DNA from: an uncultured Flavobacteriales bacterium
Lineage (GTDB): Bacteria > Bacteroidota > Bacteroidia > Flavobacteriales > Vicingaceae
Reading direction: 5' to 3'
DNA: 5,201 nucleotides
Assembly: GCA_946886085.1 (NCBI GenBank)
Contig: CAMPHX010000129.1
Coordinates: 1-5,201 of the forward strand
The translations under genes and the position numbers were made by a program. The notes under the pieces are model-generated. The model did no database searches. It saw only the letters and a list, made by a program, of their open reading frames with translations, and was not told the DNA's origin. Positions 1 to 5,201 of the stretch are shown piece by piece. The stretch's first letter is position 1. Each line of letters opens with the position of its first letter.

Positions 1-40
1 TCCTCTACGTCTCGTGGGCGGAGATGTGTATAAGAGACAG
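1..40. other. Nextera sequencing adapter left at contig end (artefact)
   Basis: Positions 22-40 are exactly the 19-base Tn5 mosaic end AGATGTGTATAAGAGACAG used in Nextera tagmentation. Positions 9-21 match the Nextera i7-side adapter core, except that two bases (TC) are missing after GTCTCGTGGGC. Positions 1-8, TCCTCTAC, sit where the i7 index belongs and agree, from memory, with index N712 in adapter orientation. The order index, core, mosaic end, insert is the library architecture, so genuine genomic sequence starts at 41. A natural Tn5/IS50 end is unlikely because IS50 does not carry the adapter core outside the mosaic end. Confidence 0.96.
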
Positions 41-366
41 ATAATTAAATCAACTGTATTATTCTTTTTCAGGTGATTCATTCTATGTTCCGTCAATTTT
101 TTTCCAATTCCTTTTCCTTGTTGGTTTGGTTTAATCATGTCCCAAGAAATTCGAGCAGTTTTTTCTTCAGGAAAATAATTAATTCCTCCCGCTGCAATAA
201 TTTCATGGTTTTCTTCCATCACAAAGTAATCTTCTATTTCTTTGTTAAGATATTCTTTTAAATCATCTTCTTCACTTGGGGCAAAGAAATTTGGGGTGTT
301 TAATTTTAGAAGTTTAATCACATCTTTTTTGTCGCTTGGTTTATAAGGTCTTATTCTCAAGGTCAT
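41..366 (-). CDS. GNAT family N-acetyltransferase, N-terminal part (truncated by contig end)
   Basis: The first 108 codons of a GNAT acetyltransferase are read here from the ATG at 364-366. These cytoplasmic enzymes transfer acetyl from acetyl-CoA to an amine; the substrate cannot be told from this part. Residues 3-15 (LRIRPYKPSDKKD) form the usual first strand and loop. Residues 56-75 hold the central strands (IIAAGGINYF, then ARISWDM). Residues 83-88, QGKGIG, are the acetyl-CoA pyrophosphate loop (Q-x-x-G-x-G) at the start of motif A. Motif B and the C-terminal strands, perhaps 40-50 residues, are missing. The frame continues open through the adapter at 1-40, giving a false tail ICLLYTSPPTRRRG that should be trimmed. 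A TAnnTTTG promoter candidate lies directly upstream. The family assignment is firm; the specific function is unknown. Confidence 0.88.
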
Positions 367-370
367 TTTT

Positions 371-400
371 CAAATGTATTAAAAATAGCTTAAAAATCAA
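371..400 (-). promoter_or_regulatory. Bacteroidota-type promoter of the GNAT gene
   Basis: Read on the minus strand, TTG (398-400) is followed after 19 bases by TACATTTG (371-378). This fits the Bacteroidota primary sigma consensus TTG-N17-23-TAnnTTTG. Only four A residues separate the -7 element from the ATG at 366, so transcription would start at or very near the start codon. The mRNA would then be leaderless or nearly so. The motif match is seen directly; promoter activity is inferred. Confidence 0.6.
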
Positions 401-510
401 GTAAATGGTTTTTGTTAGTAAACGAACAAGATATCTCTAGCTTCATTTTACTAAGCTTCGTTCCTCAACTTGTAAAATTTCGATCGATATGACATTCAAA
501 TTGAATATTA

Positions 511-530
511 ACTTATAAATACTCATAAGT
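511..530 (-). terminator. weak AT-rich hairpin after the VWA gene
   Basis: ACTTAT (511-516) and ATAAGT (525-530) are perfect inverted arms of six bases around an eight-base loop, starting 9 bases past the VWA stop codon at 540-542. The arms contain a single G-C pair each and are followed on the minus strand by TAATATT, not by a clean U-tract. It is at best a weak terminator or 3'-end stabilising hairpin, and it may be chance in AT-rich DNA. Confidence 0.2.
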
Positions 531-539
531 ACTTCTCAC

Positions 540-2627
540 TTAATAAGCTCCATTTCTTTTTCTAATGAACCATTCGGTGGAGATAAGGGCTAAAATTAAA
601 AAGAAAATCCATTTGATGTGAATGATTTCCTTGATGTCGGTTTCTTCATAAATAACAGAAGAAATGGCTGTATTTTCTTTTATAAGTTGCTCTAATTCAT
701 TCATTTCAAGTGGTAATACCATTTTTCCATTGTATTTATTAGCAACGTTTTGAAGTAATTGGTGGTTGGCAACCGTATTGTTCAATTCCACCAACAGCGG
801 ATTAATTTGTAACTGTCCTTTAACTACATATTGCTCTCCTGAAAAAGTGGTTGAAGCCAAATAAGAATAACTGCCAATAGGTAAAATTCCCGCATTTAAC
901 ACGTAGGCATTTCCACTTTTATTGAAAACAAATTGATAATCAACACCTGCTTCATTTTTAAGCTCTAGTTTCACTTCGGGAGTATTTACCAACTCATAAC
1001 TATTGTTGTACAATTCTGCATTAAAAATAATCTCTTGGTTCTCATTAAACTGATTGTCAACAATTACTCTGAACTTATCTTTATTATCTTTTACAGACAA
1101 AAACTGAACAGTTTTGTTGATGATTTCATCAAAAGCTTGGTGATTATTGTTTTTAGCAAATTCATTTAATCGCCACCTCCATAATCCTTCACCACTTATA
1201 AAAGCTGTTTTGTTTTTACCTTCCTGAAAAAAGACCATTAAAGGTTGTTCGGTGGCTACATTCCCTATTTTTTGGTTAAATAAAACATAGGCTTTTTCTT
1301 GTGGCAGGTAAGTCCCTAAAATACTTTCTATAGGAGGAAAATTAGGCACTTGTTTTAAGGTAGCTTCTGATAAATTAAATAGTGGGAAATTTTCTGTTAA
1401 TGCCGGAGTGGTGGTATTAGAGCGTTGGTTCGATTGTAATACTTTTATGTGTGTCTGAAATTGATTAAAAGCATTGGTGTTGGATTGATTTCCTAAAATA
1501 TAAAGTACAGACAGGTTTTTCTCGCTAATTTTTTTCAACCAAACAGGAGAATAAGTTGGGAATTGGTGGAGCACAACAAGATTGTAAGGTTCAAAGTTGC
1601 CATCAAAATCATCAAAATAAGTAGTACTGACTTCATAATTTTCATTGGTTTCAATACTAGTCTTTAGTGCTTTTAAATCCGGGTGTGGAGCGTGGGCTAA
1701 AAGTAAAATATGTTGCCTGCCATCCAATACATCAATATAAACATCTTTGCTGTTATTTTTTGTACTTACTTCGTTTGCTAAAGCAGAAAAAGAAATGGTA
1801 TAATGTTGCACGCCTTTTTCTTTGGCTTCTAGGATAATGGTTTCTTCAATTAATTGATTGTTTTTGGTGATGTCGTAAGTTTTGTTAAACACCACTTTGT
1901 TTTTATAAGTAACACTAAGGGTAGTTTTTTCTCCTTTACAAGATTGGGCAAGACCAAGAATTTCAATAGGAAATTTATTGTTTAAGAAAGTGATTTTGTT
2001 AGCAATGGCTTCTTTCAACACAATATCGGATTGAATGGTAGTATCTCCCAACGCAATAGTATAAATAGGGTAGTTGGTGTTTTCGGCAGAATAGACGGGA
2101 TTAAAACCTTCGTTGTAAACGCCATCAGAACTTAAAATTAAAGCTCCGATATTTCGGTTGTAAAATTTGGTTTCAACTGCTTCAAACAATTCGGCAATGT
2201 TGGTGGTTTTTTCAGCAAAATCTATAGTACCTTCTTCTTTCACCTTCTCTCCAAAAGTGAAAAATTTCACCTCATAATCTTTCTCCAACTTTTCTTTTAG
2301 AGCGTTTAATTCTTTAAGGTAATTAGTCGCATAAAAAGCTGAATCTTGATGAATGAGTAGCGAGTTGGAATTATCCTGTGCAAAAATGATAATGGGTTTT
2401 TCTGTTTTATTAAATATGGTTTTAATAAATGGAGAAAGTAATAGAAAAGCAATGATGCTTACTGCCAAAAAACGAAAAACCAGCAAACTGTTTTTTAGCC
2501 ATTTGGCTATTGCATCGAGTTTAGATTCTTTGTAATATAAAACACCCGCATAAATACCTCCTAAAAGGAAACAAAGAAGAATCATCCAAATAGGATAGTC
2601 TGTTGTAATGTTTATAGCTGTTAGCAC
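540..2627 (-). CDS. inner-membrane VWA domain protein with intact MIDAS
   Basis: A 695-residue membrane protein. Two N-terminal membrane segments (about 11-31 and 47-67) flank a basic loop (KESK...KWLK), and a third lies at 672-688 before RKRNGAY. The positive-inside rule puts the large middle part in the periplasm. Residues 78-195 form a VWA domain with a complete metal site: D85-N-S87-N-S89, T142 and D168-G169. Residues 205-300 look like beta-sandwich. Residues 305-510 look like the glutamine-amidotransferase-like fold seen in large VWA proteins of Bacteroidota and Planctomycetes, with the motif GEGLWRWRL at 479-487. Another beta domain follows (515-608). The start is GTG (2625-2627): a stop lies five codons upstream and no in-frame ATG lies between. 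M15 is the only nearby ATG, but starting there would trim the residues before the first membrane segment. Ligand and role are unknown; binding or scaffolding is more likely than catalysis. Confidence 0.85.
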   Translation of the reverse strand: MLTAINITTDYPIWMILLCFLLGGIYAGVLYYKESKLDAIAKWLKNSLLVFRFLAVSIIAFLLLSPFIKTIFNKTEKPIIIFAQDNSNSLLIHQDSAFYATNYLKELNALKEKLEKDYEVKFFTFGEKVKEEGTIDFAEKTTNIAELFEAVETKFYNRNIGALILSSDGVYNEGFNPVYSAENTNYPIYTIALGDTTIQSDIVLKEAIANKITFLNNKFPIEILGLAQSCKGEKTTLSVTYKNKVVFNKTYDITKNNQLIEETIILEAKEKGVQHYTISFSALANEVSTKNNSKDVYIDVLDGRQHILLLAHAPHPDLKALKTSIETNENYEVSTTYFDDFDGNFEPYNLVVLHQFPTYSPVWLKKISEKNLSVLYILGNQSNTNAFNQFQTHIKVLQSNQRSNTTTPALTENFPLFNLSEATLKQVPNFPPIESILGTYLPQEKAYVLFNQKIGNVATEQPLMVFFQEGKNKTAFISGEGLWRWRLNEFAKNNNHQAFDEIINKTVQFLSVKDNKDKFRVIVDNQFNENQEIIFNAELYNNSYELVNTPEVKLELKNEAGVDYQFVFNKSGNAYVLNAGILPIGSYSYLASTTFSGEQYVVKGQLQINPLLVELNNTVANHQLLQNVANKYNGKMVLPLEMNELEQLIKENTAISSVIYEETDIKEIIHIKWIFFLILALISTEWFIRKRNGAY

Positions 2628-2702
2628 AAGTTTTAGTTTTTACTGATTCGTAAAATTAAGATTATTTTTCAGTAGTTAAACTCGAACAAAAACTTAGTGC
2701 TT

Positions 2703-3473
2703 TTATTTTTCATTAAGTGCTTTAAGTCTAATTTGAGTAAGTACTTTTTTAGTGTAGAGTGGGAAGTCTCCGTTCATCATCCAGTGGTAGTAGCCGGGTT
2801 CTTTTTCTAATACTTCTAAAACAGCTTTTCCTTTGTGTTTACCAAAGTTAAATACTTCAACATTGTTTTTATCATAAACGATACGTCCTAATAAATCAAC
2901 ATTGTTGGTAGCTTTAGAGAATTCAGAAAGAAAAGCTACATTATTTTCTAAGCTATCGTATTTTTCAACTTGTGCAAGAAGAATCTCCATAGTGGCAATA
3001 GTATCGGCTTCGGCACTGTGGGCACCAACTAAATCTTTATCACAATAGAATTTATAGGCAGCAGATAAGGTTCTTTGTTCCATTTTATGGAAAATGTTCT
3101 GAACATCAACAAGGTTTCTTTTGGTGATATCAAAGTCAACTTCAGCTCTTAAAAATTCTTCTGCCAACATGGGAATATCAAACTTATTGGAGTTGTAACC
3201 TGCCAAATCGCATCCTTCAATAAAATTGGCTAATTCTTTAGCCATTTGTTTAAAAGTAGGTTCGTTTTTTACATCATCATCACCAATTCCATGTATGGAA
3301 GTAGATTCTGTAGAGATAGGTATAGTAGGGTTTACTCTTCTGGTTACAATGTCTTTATTTCCGTTAGGATGAACTTTAACAATAGAAATTTCTACAATTC
3401 TGTCGGAAGCAATATTTAATCCGGTTGTTTCTAAATCAATAAAAGCAAGGGGCTTTGTAAGGTTTAATGGCAT
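2703..3473 (-). CDS. DEDDh 3'-5' exonuclease (DnaQ/epsilon-like) with ExoX-like C-terminal domain
   Basis: A 256-residue cytoplasmic nuclease that removes nucleotides from 3' ends, probably of DNA, with two catalytic metal ions. All three Exo motifs are intact. Exo I is FIDLETTGL (D13, E15). Exo II is GYNSNKFDIPML (D99). Exo III is GAHSAEADT (H152, D157), with the His giving the DEDDh class. RTLSAAYKFYCDKDL (134-148) is typical of the Bacteroidota form. Residues 205-250 form a second small domain, FNFGKHKGK (208-216) then GYYHWMM (227-233), matching the ExoX-like C-terminal family. There are no polymerase, helicase or GIY-YIG parts, so this is a stand-alone exonuclease, not a PolC or UvrC-like fusion. 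The ATG at 3471-3473 lies 9 bases after the stop of the PorE-like gene, which implies co-transcription. Proofreading subunit versus repair exonuclease cannot be settled from sequence; I therefore give no gene symbol. Confidence 0.93.
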   Translation of the reverse strand: MPLNLTKPLAFIDLETTGLNIASDRIVEISIVKVHPNGNKDIVTRRVNPTIPISTESTSIHGIGDDDVKNEPTFKQMAKELANFIEGCDLAGYNSNKFDIPMLAEEFLRAEVDFDITKRNLVDVQNIFHKMEQRTLSAAYKFYCDKDLVGAHSAEADTIATMEILLAQVEKYDSLENNVAFLSEFSKATNNVDLLGRIVYDKNNVEVFNFGKHKGKAVLEVLEKEPGYYHWMMNGDFPLYTKKVLTQIRLKALNEK

Positions 3474-3482
3474 AATGTTTTT

Positions 3483-5024
3483 TTAAGGAGTTACAGTAAA
3501 ATCTTTATTGATAAACTGTTCAAAATCACTTTTTCCTTTAACAAGTATATCTTCGCTTTTTGGAGCGAAGCCGGGAGCATCAATCATAACATTATAACTT
3601 CCTGGTATTAGAGTAATAACAAAACTTCCATTTTTAGCATTCGGAGTGTAGTTTCCTATTTCTTCTTGAGTTCTATTGTCGGTAACAATTACAAAAGCAT
3701 CAGTAATAACTTCTTCAGTTCCTTCTTTTACAATTTTAGATTTAATGATGGTTTGTCTGTCATCATATTCATTAAATTTAACTTTATAGATGTCTAAATC
3801 ACCATAAGAATCTTTTCTCCAAGCGGAAATATAGGCATGTCTTTTATCTTCTGTAAAAGAAATACAAACATTATCTTCTGGGGTGTTTAATGGAAAGCCA
3901 ATGTTTTCTGCTAAAGACCATTCGTTAGTTTCAGAATTCCAAGTTGATTTAAAATAATCGAAACCTCCCATGCTGTTATGTCCTTTAGAGGAAAAGTATA
4001 GGGTAGAACCGTCATAAAATAAATTCGGAAAATCTTCATCATAAGGTGTATTGATGTTTGATCCTAAGTTTTGAGGCTCAGCCCATTCTCCTGTGGGTGA
4101 TTTTCTGGTCATCCAAATATCTTTACCACCTAAACCACCATCTCTTTTACTTGCAAAGAAAAGCGTATTTCCATCGGCAGAAATAGTAGCAGCACTCTCA
4201 AATTCTTTAGAGTTGACACTTTCGTCCATTATTTCAATTTTTTTAGGTCTTCCTTTTACAATTTTAGAAGTATAGATATCTCCATAATCTTTAATATGAT
4301 CGAGATAAACAAAAAGTAAATCGGCATTGTAAGAAAGACCAACAACTTGTTCATCATAAGCAGAATTTACCATCATTCCGGCACCTTTAGCTTTTACAAA
4401 CTCACCATTTTCAACTTCAGAATAAAATACATCGGAAGAATAATAACCATCAAACTCTCTCATTCCACCAACTACGCCTTTTCTTCTGGTGGTAAAATAT
4501 ATTGTTGATTCATTTGGTGTAACAAAAGGATAGTAATCCGGATATTCAGAATTAATTAACTCACCAATATTTTCAAAGCTAATATCAATAGGGCTAACAA
4601 CTAATTTTTTAGCATTTTTCATCATTTCTAACTCTCTATCAGCTTGTTCTTGCAATAATCCTACTCCCGATTTTTTATATTTCTCCATTGTTTCAATGGC
4701 TTCATCCAACTTAAGGTTGTAGTGATAAGCTTTAGCTAAGTAGAAATCTACATCGGGATCTGATTTTCTTTCGGAAGCGGATTCTAAATATTTAACGGCT
4801 TTAGATTTATCACTATTGATATGCAAAACACAAAAACCGGCTTTAAAAGGATATTCGGGATTTTTAGGATCTTTCTCCATTAACTTTTCATAGACAACAA
4901 GAGCATCTATAAAGTTTCCATATTTAAAATGTTCAGCAGCTTCTTCAGGGTCAATACGCTGAGAAAAGCTCGTAAATGCTAAGCTTGTGAGTAATAGGGT
5001 TAATATGTATTTTAAGTTGTTCAA
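3483..5024 (-). CDS. secreted TPR and PD40 (TolB-like propeller) protein, PorE-like but without OmpA domain
   Basis: A 513-residue exported protein. Residues 1-22 are a Sec signal peptide (K5, hydrophobic core, cleavage near FSQ/RI) with no lipobox Cys. Residues 26-140 hold about three TPR-like helical pairs (HFKYGNFIDALVVYEKLM at 32-49, a DPKNPEYPFKAG turn, and YLAKAYHYNLKLDEAIE). Residues 160-416 form PD40 propeller blades; five are visible by strands such as ESTIYFTTRR, NADLLFVY, GNTLFFASKRDG, GSTLYFSSKGH and KRHAYISAWRKDSYGDLDIY. Residues 424-512 resemble a carboxypeptidase-regulatory-like beta-sandwich (GSYNVMIDAPGFAP). This order matches PorE of the type IX secretion system, but the peptidoglycan-binding OmpA domain at the PorE C-terminus is absent. 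The TTG at 5022-5024 is the only sensible start: no ATG lies between the upstream stop at 5046-5048 and M49, and the signal peptide needs it. The role is inferred to be periplasmic protein binding. Confidence 0.85.
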   Translation of the reverse strand: MNNLKYILTLLLTSLAFTSFSQRIDPEEAAEHFKYGNFIDALVVYEKLMEKDPKNPEYPFKAGFCVLHINSDKSKAVKYLESASERKSDPDVDFYLAKAYHYNLKLDEAIETMEKYKKSGVGLLQEQADRELEMMKNAKKLVVSPIDISFENIGELINSEYPDYYPFVTPNESTIYFTTRRKGVVGGMREFDGYYSSDVFYSEVENGEFVKAKGAGMMVNSAYDEQVVGLSYNADLLFVYLDHIKDYGDIYTSKIVKGRPKKIEIMDESVNSKEFESAATISADGNTLFFASKRDGGLGGKDIWMTRKSPTGEWAEPQNLGSNINTPYDEDFPNLFYDGSTLYFSSKGHNSMGGFDYFKSTWNSETNEWSLAENIGFPLNTPEDNVCISFTEDKRHAYISAWRKDSYGDLDIYKVKFNEYDDRQTIIKSKIVKEGTEEVITDAFVIVTDNRTQEEIGNYTPNAKNGSFVITLIPGSYNVMIDAPGFAPKSEDILVKGKSDFEQFINKDFTVTP

Positions 5025-5052
5025 TTTTTTGTGAAAGATACAAACTTAATAC

Positions 5053-5078
5053 CAAATGTAAAAACTATTTTAATTCAA
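5053..5078 (-). promoter_or_regulatory. candidate promoter of the PorE-like gene
   Basis: On the minus strand TACATTTG (5053-5060) matches the -7 consensus TAnnTTTG. A TTG at 5076-5078 lies 15 bases upstream, slightly closer than the usual 17-23. The -33 half overlaps the last codons of the upstream gene. A second TAnnTTTG match, TAAGTTTG at 5041-5048, has no suitably placed TTG. Starting from the first would give a leader of about 25 bases. The site is supported by its position directly before a gene start but weakened by the short spacer. Confidence 0.42.
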
Positions 5079-5201
5079 TTATTACATATTGATAAGGCTC
5101 ATATTTGGAAATGTTTTCTGAGTCGTTTGCATAAGCAGGTCCTTGAACTAAACTGCTGGTTTTATTAAATATAATTTTTGATTTATCAACTCCTTTAGTA
5201 G
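5065..5201 (-). CDS. unrecognised protein, C-terminal 44 residues (5' end outside window)
   Basis: An open frame enters at 5201 and ends at the TAG at 5065-5067, 40 bases before the PorE-like start. The tail reads SLVQGPAYANDSENISKY, then EPYQYVIIELK at the very end. The alternating final strand (YQYVIIEL) looks like the edge strand of a beta-rich, possibly exported domain. I do not recognise the family, and no catalytic motif can be seen in so short a piece. It is accepted as coding because the frame is open to the window edge, is spaced like the neighbouring genes, lies on the same strand, and leaves no other coding explanation there. It may belong to the same transcript as the PorE-like gene. 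Confidence 0.6.
   Translation of the reverse strand, partial: TKGVDKSKIIFNKTSSLVQGPAYANDSENISKYEPYQYVIIELK

Noticed and set aside
22..40. Natural Tn5/IS50 end or transposon insertion in the GNAT gene
   Set aside because: The bases outside the mosaic end are Nextera adapter and index, not IS50 sequence, so it is library-derived.
73..261. Open frame of 62 codons on the plus strand
   Set aside because: It lies opposite the GNAT coding frame, is rich in F/S/N as expected from antisense of AT-rich coding DNA, and has no recognisable domain.
415..462. Inverted pairs TTAGTAA/TTACTAA (415-421, 448-454) and AACGAA/TTCGTT (421-426, 457-462), plus direct repeat AGCTTC (439-444, 454-459)
   Set aside because: The two stems cross instead of nesting, the loops are long, and six- to seven-base matches are expected by chance in AT-rich intergenic DNA. 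It lies upstream of the GNAT promoter, so it would not be in that mRNA.
494..506. Palindrome ATTCAA-A-TTGAAT in the gap after the VWA gene
   Set aside because: Short and AT-rich, with a one-base centre; could be an operator but nothing supports a specific regulator, and it is too weak for a terminator.
2353..2535. Open frame of 60 codons on the plus strand
   Set aside because: Antisense shadow of the VWA gene's N-terminal part; no independent start signal or domain.
2628..2702. Possible promoter between exonuclease and VWA genes (TTG followed by TAATCTTA)
   Set aside because: The -7 element departs from TAnnTTTG at two of its fixed positions; read-through from the upstream gene is as plausible.
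2691..2724. Short direct repeat AAAGCACT around the exonuclease stop
   Set aside because: Only about eight bases, one copy inside the last codons; no sign of a mobile element or attachment site.
4093..4275. Open frame of 60 codons on the plus strand
   Set aside because: Antisense shadow of the PD40 propeller region; its hydrophobic look comes from the opposite strand's composition.
41..5201. Anti-phage or other novel multi-gene system built on the exonuclease and VWA genes
   Set aside because: The exonuclease is the ordinary Bacteroidota stand-alone form, the VWA protein is periplasmic with no ATPase or effector partner, and no mobile-element or island signature is present.

Overview
The window is AT-rich and its genes look like those of a Bacteroidota bacterium, most likely of the Flavobacteriia or a nearby class. 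The evidence is a DnaQ-type exonuclease close to the standard Bacteroidota form, a TPR plus PD40 periplasmic protein resembling the PorE branch, a Bacteroidota-style membrane VWA protein, and TAnnTTTG-type -7 promoter elements. A-rich stretches, not Shine-Dalgarno motifs, precede the start codons. Every gene lies on the minus strand, so transcription runs from position 5201 towards position 1.

Layout in transcription order: (a) the last 44 codons of an unrecognised gene (5065-5201); (b) a 513-aa secreted TPR/PD40/carboxypeptidase-regulatory-like protein with a TTG start (3483-5024); (c) 9 bases later, a 256-aa DEDDh 3'-5' exonuclease with an ExoX-like C-terminal domain (2703-3473); (d) 75 bases later, a 695-aa inner-membrane protein with a periplasmic VWA domain, an intact MIDAS and a GTG start (540-2627); (e) a 173-base gap with a weak AT hairpin and a good promoter candidate; (f) the first 108 codons of a GNAT acetyltransferase (41-366), cut off by the contig end.

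Bases 1-40 are not biological. They match the Nextera i7-side adapter: an 8-base index, the i7 adapter core lacking two bases, and the 19-base Tn5 mosaic end. The GNAT reading frame stays open through the adapter, so an automatic caller would add a false 14-residue tail.

The PorE-like gene and the exonuclease are probably co-transcribed, and the VWA gene may follow on the same transcript. The products act in different places (periplasm, cytoplasm on DNA, inner membrane), and nothing in the sequence shows that they form one system. I found no CRISPR array, RNA gene, insertion sequence, toxin-antitoxin pair or defence island. The most actionable observations are the adapter artefact, the possible leaderless GNAT transcript, the two non-ATG starts, and the PorE-like protein that lacks the OmpA domain of PorE.
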